Shown in pieces: positions 60,872-64,000 of a stretch of DNA of 64,000 nt. Each line of letters begins with the position of its first letter. Position 1 is the first letter of the stretch. Source of the DNA: Lutibacter oceani (lineage in GTDB: Bacteria; Bacteroidota; Bacteroidia; Flavobacteriales; Flavobacteriaceae). The notes under the pieces were generated by a model. That model searched no databases. It was not told the origin of the DNA and was given only the letters and a program-made list of their open reading frames with translations. Where the stretch lies: positions 186,001 to 250,000 of the forward strand of contig NZ_QTTQ01000010.1 of assembly GCF_003384935.1 (NCBI RefSeq). The letters run 5' to 3'. The position numbers and the translations under genes are program-made.

Positions 60872-62212
60872 TTAATATTTAATTGTAAATTCTTCGATTG
60901 ATTTTCTATGCTTTTTAAAATTTATTAATTTTATAAAAAGTATGGTTAGTAATGGAGAAATAGCTGTACATAGTAAAACATATTCCCAAGACATTATATC
61001 TTTAAGAGTTCCAACAAGGCCAGAACCTGAAGCGCGCCCCATATTTGAAAGTGCCATAAATAGTGTGAATTGTGTTGCTGCAACAACTTCCCAACACAGT
61101 TTCATACAAGCTGCAAAAATTGCGATACAAAGAAAGGTATAGAATAAATAGTAAAGCATTATAAACACAAAAATAAATTTATCATTTTTCCAAAATTCAG
61201 GTAATAAGGCAAGACTACCTATTAATACAATTGTTGCAATAAGGTAAATGATTATCATTCTTTTGTTTCCAAAAAAATCAACTAAAGCACCACCAACAAA
61301 CATACCAAAGAAACCTCCTGCAACAGTTGTAATTGAATATGCTTGTGAATAAGATGTGTTGGTCCATCCTAGTTCTTGAATGGTAAAAATAGGCAAAAGT
61401 GTATCTATCAAACCATACATTAATCCAATGATTAATGAAGCAACACCCATAATAATAGTAGATGGTAAAATGATTATTTTTAAGAGACTTTTAAATATCT
61501 GTTTCCAACTTTTTAGTTGTGCATTCTTGGATTGTTTTGAAGGTTCTCCTTTTGTCCAAGGCATTAGTTTTTCGCCAGGGCGTTCTCTAAAAAAAATAGG
61601 TACAAGTATAATAAAAGCGACAGCGATAGATAAAGATGAAATGGCAGTTGTAAATCCTAACATATTAATAAGAGTCGTACCTATTACCAAGGATAAAGCT
61701 GTACCAATTGTTTTAGAACCCCACATTAAACCATTGGATCTGGCTTGTTCTTTTATTGGTACTATATCTATTGCCATACCATCTGTTGCAACATCTTGAA
61801 ATGCCCCAAAAAAACTAATAAAGAAACCTGAAATCATCAACCCATTTAAATTATTTAAAGGGTCTTGTACCAAACCTATAGCTAAAAAGCTAATTATTAA
61901 TCCTAATTGCCCAAAGATTACCCAAGGTCGTTTTCGTCCCATTGATAAAATGGTAAAACGATCCATAAGCGGTGCAATCAAAATTTTAAAACTCCAAGGA
62001 ATTCCAATAACCGCAACAAAACTAGCTATTTCAACTGGTGTTTTATTATTCATAGCCAGCCAAGCAGGAATAGCAAAATAAGTAATACCTTCGGGAATGC
62101 CTTGTACAAGATACAAGGCAGAAAACGTTAGGTATCTTAATATAGGATTTTCGGTTAAAAACCGATTATTCTCTATTATTTTAGATTTTTCAATTACTAA
62201 CTTTGAAGCCAT
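60872..62212 (-). CDS. MFS transporter, AmpG/PAT-like
   Basis: The 446-residue protein has about 12 transmembrane segments. Early motifs YLVQGIPEGITYFAIPAWLA and FQDVATDGMAIDIVP resemble the AmpG (anhydromuropeptide) and related PAT-type permeases. The cytoplasmic middle loop is charged (RERPGEKLMPWTKGEPSKQS). The substrate is not certain: muropeptide, acetyl-CoA-like or another nutrient. Downstream is the SnoaL lipoprotein, so the pair could import and modify one compound. Confidence 0.85.
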   Translation of the reverse strand: MASKLVIEKSKIIENNRFLTENPILRYLTFSALYLVQGIPEGITYFAIPAWLAMNNKTPVEIASFVAVIGIPWSFKILIAPLMDRFTILSMGRKRPWVIFGQLGLIISFLAIGLVQDPLNNLNGLMISGFFISFFGAFQDVATDGMAIDIVPIKEQARSNGLMWGSKTIGTALSLVIGTTLINMLGFTTAISSLSIAVAFIILVPIFFRERPGEKLMPWTKGEPSKQSKNAQLKSWKQIFKSLLKIIILPSTIIMGVASLIIGLMYGLIDTLLPIFTIQELGWTNTSYSQAYSITTVAGGFFGMFVGGALVDFFGNKRMIIIYLIATIVLIGSLALLPEFWKNDKFIFVFIMLYYLFYTFLCIAIFAACMKLCWEVVAATQFTLFMALSNMGRASGSGLVGTLKDIMSWEYVLLCTAISPLLTILFIKLINFKKHRKSIEEFTIKY

Positions 62213-62292
62213 ACTTTAGTTGTTTATAACTTATTAAAATTGGAAACTCTTAGTTTATTCATTTTAGTTTTCTTAAATCTTCATCAAAAAAA

Positions 62293-63030
62293 TCAAGTAA
62301 TTGGTAACCGTGCAAACCAATTCGCAAATGCATCCCAAAAAGGAAAGCTTATTTTAAAGAAAATTAAATAATGAAATATAATGTATAACAATAAAAGAAG
62401 AGGAAATACCCATCTTCCACTTGTTTGTTTTCGTTCTATAATAATAAGAGAAATAAGTAGTACATACATAAAGGCAACCGTAATTGCTAATCCAAGTATG
62501 AAATTTGGCTCAGGTAAAACAGTAAAAATAATAAATCTACCTAAAGTTGGTTCTATAAATACAATGCCGGTTGCAATCATGGCCCTTGCATGAATTTGCA
62601 TATTACTTCTGTTTACTATTGCAATAGTATACATAATACCTATAATTACTAAATCTTTTACCTGTAGCCAAAGGCTTGAACCTAAATCATCAGTAATTTC
62701 ACCATTAATTGTGTTATGTTTTAAAAGTATTACTGAAATGAAAAATAAGGGTAAAATAAAATAGCTGAATTTTCCAATTAATTTATGAATAGCTAATTTC
62801 TTTTTTCTGATTAAAATGGGTTGTATTATTAAAAGAGTAATCCAAAGCGATGCCATAATAGCATGAAAATGGAAGTAAGAATTAAAGTTTGCTGTTCCAT
62901 CAATAAATTTGGAAAAGTATGAAGGCCAAAACCCCAATAGCATTAAGATAACCAAAATAGCAAGGTAATATCCTGATTTTTCAAAGCGAATTCTTTTAGA
63001 CTTTTTTATTTTATTTATAGATTCTGTCAT
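62293..63030 (-). CDS. Multi-pass membrane protein of unknown function
   Basis: The 245-residue protein has about seven membrane segments (YYLAILVILMLLGFWPSYFS; FHFHAIMASLWITLLIIQPI; LPLFFISVILL). Conserved-looking His residues sit in or near the membrane (FHFHAIMA, AIHKLIGK, QIHARAMIATGIVF), a pattern seen in haem- or copper-containing membrane proteins. I do not recognise a named family, and the N-terminus is basic and cytoplasmic. It lies 80 nt upstream of the MFS gene on the same strand and may be co-transcribed. Confidence 0.65.
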   Translation of the reverse strand: MTESINKIKKSKRIRFEKSGYYLAILVILMLLGFWPSYFSKFIDGTANFNSYFHFHAIMASLWITLLIIQPILIRKKKLAIHKLIGKFSYFILPLFFISVILLKHNTINGEITDDLGSSLWLQVKDLVIIGIMYTIAIVNRSNMQIHARAMIATGIVFIEPTLGRFIIFTVLPEPNFILGLAITVAFMYVLLISLIIIERKQTSGRWVFPLLLLLYIIFHYLIFFKISFPFWDAFANWFARLPIT

Positions 63031-63076
63031 TTTAGTTGTTTTTAAATTTTAATAGGTGTAACCTTCATTTTTAGCA

Positions 63077-64000
63077 CTATCTGCCAAATTCAATATATTT
63101 TTTTGTTAGGCGCTTTATTATTTTTGAATTAATTAAAAAGTATAGTAATGTTAGAATAATAATAAATATTCCAATTCCTAAAATTTTATTTTCGGACAGA
63201 TTAGAAAGAAACCACAGAATAACTATAAATGATAATATCGGAACGATATAACCTCCAGGAATTTTAAATGTTTTTCCATGGGAAACAAACTTTTTACCCC
63301 TCCTCAATTTAATTGTTGCCAAGGATATGCCTAAAGATATAAGTAGTGATGAAGCACTTGATAAAATTGCTAATTGTTTAAATCCACCTAATATTGCAAA
63401 TAAAAAACATAAAGTAACATAAGCAATTATTGCAATGTAGGGAGTTGAGTATTTAATATGAATTTTGGATAATTTTTTTATTGGAATTACTTTGTCTTTA
63501 GAGGCTGCAAATAATATTCTTGGGATACTTAGAATTTTGCTGCTAATACCGCCAAACATTGAAACAGCTGCACCAATTGTTAATAAAGTAAACCCAATAG
63601 GCCCAAATATTTTGTTTGCTACTTCACCCAGTGGATTTTCTGTAAATGATGGAAGAGACGATCCCAAAACTCCTTGTGAAACTGTTTGGACAAGTACATA
63701 AATTACACCAATTATAAATATACTAATAAGGATAGCTTTAGGTATTGTTTTTTGAGGATTACGTACTTCACCACTAACCGAAAGTGCAGATCCTGCTCCT
63801 GTAAAAGCAAAGTAAAGAATAAGTGAAGATTCACCAATTTGTTGAATTGATGGTACTGTTTCCAATACTAAATTATTTAGGTTAACATCTTTGAATCCAA
63901 TAAATGCTATTAATAAAAGAGGTGCTATTTTAATAATCGTAATTATTTTAACAAAACCAATACCATTTTTTAGCCCCTTTATATTAATAAATCCTAATCC
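63077..64000 (-). CDS. APC-family amino-acid permease, C-terminal part (gene continues beyond 64000)
   Basis: The frame is open from the stop at 63077 to the window edge (about 307 codons), so the start lies beyond 64000. It has about eight visible transmembrane segments. The APC hallmarks are the conserved GAGSALSVSGEVRNPQKTIP region (cytoplasmic loop after helix 6) and the IPRILFAASKDKVIP segment. The full family length is about 430-470 residues. It should import an amino acid or polyamine by proton symport; the substrate is unknown. Confidence 0.9.
   Translation of the reverse strand, partial: GLGFINIKGLKNGIGFVKIITIIKIAPLLLIAFIGFKDVNLNNLVLETVPSIQQIGESSLILYFAFTGAGSALSVSGEVRNPQKTIPKAILISIFIIGVIYVLVQTVSQGVLGSSLPSFTENPLGEVANKIFGPIGFTLLTIGAAVSMFGGISSKILSIPRILFAASKDKVIPIKKLSKIHIKYSTPYIAIIAYVTLCFLFAILGGFKQLAILSSASSLLISLGISLATIKLRRGKKFVSHGKTFKIPGGYIVPILSFIVILWFLSNLSENKILGIGIFIIILTLLYFLINSKIIKRLTKKYIEFGR

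Overview
The window is chromosomal DNA of a member of the Bacteroidota, most likely a marine-type Flavobacteriaceae species. It is AT-rich. Many genes carry the flavobacterial promoter (TTG, about 19 nt, then TAnnTTTG) and few have a visible Shine-Dalgarno sequence. Several proteins end in a type IX secretion (T9SS) sorting domain. Other lineage markers are a bacillithiol-system YtxJ protein, DUF4252 and DUF6799 proteins, and a single-chain E1 alpha-beta dehydrogenase. I see no prophage, insertion sequence, CRISPR array or replication origin. The species is not identified.

Layout. 1-3.2 kb: a small helical protein and a PAS histidine kinase with a REC-CRP/FNR-type response regulator. 3.2-7.1 kb: a fused 2-oxoacid dehydrogenase E1, an Lrp/AsnC regulator and an M14 carboxypeptidase. 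7.3-12.5 kb: an XRE regulator, an M1 aminopeptidase, a DUF4252 lipoprotein, and an ECF sigma / anti-sigma-like / DUF4252 operon. 12.6-18 kb: an S41 protease, a T9SS cargo gene interrupted by one in-frame TGA, a patatin, a BNR-repeat lipoprotein and a small lipoprotein. 18-27.4 kb: pepT, lysA, then thrABC behind a threonine/isoleucine-rich leader peptide, a DUF6265 protein and a cystathionine synthase/lyase. 27.5-41.7 kb: mostly housekeeping genes (CBS-HisKA kinase, Xaa-Pro peptidase, gcvT, plsC-like, dsrE-like, rmuC, peroxiredoxin, glyA, fahA, ytxJ, clpB, histidine phosphatase). 41.8-51.1 kb: an accessory block of exported proteins (DUF6799 proteins, a Gly-rich lipoprotein, a 1094-aa LRR/TSP3/T9SS protein, a fibronectin-like lipoprotein, a beta-barrel) with clear gene remnants. 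51.2-59.9 kb: smpB, a UbiA-like enzyme, maf, transketolase C-half, an FKBP lipoprotein, an S4 protein, a methyltransferase, a PRTase, aroK, tRNA-Lys and tRNA-Leu, a second fibronectin-like lipoprotein and a CarboxypepD_reg-like protein. 59.9-64 kb: a SnoaL lipoprotein, an AmpG-like MFS transporter, a membrane protein and the C-terminal part of an APC permease that runs off the window.

Main discovery. A 12-bp FNR/CRP-like dyad, TGAT-N4-ATCA, recurs in front of genes at both ends of the window. At five of seven loci it is a tandem pair with exactly 10 nt between the sites (22 bp centre to centre). At six of the seven, a -7-like element or a partial match to one follows 23 nt after the promoter-proximal site. 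The loci are the gene at 112-558, the kinase/REC-CRP operon, a lipoprotein at 41851, the Gly-rich lipoprotein at 43205, a deletion scar at 44575-44731, the LRR/fibronectin operon (45442-48729) and the DUF6799/beta-barrel pair (49420-51106). The REC-CRP regulator is the obvious local candidate to bind these sites. This would make an autoregulated two-component system that controls a set of exported proteins; the assignment is an inference.
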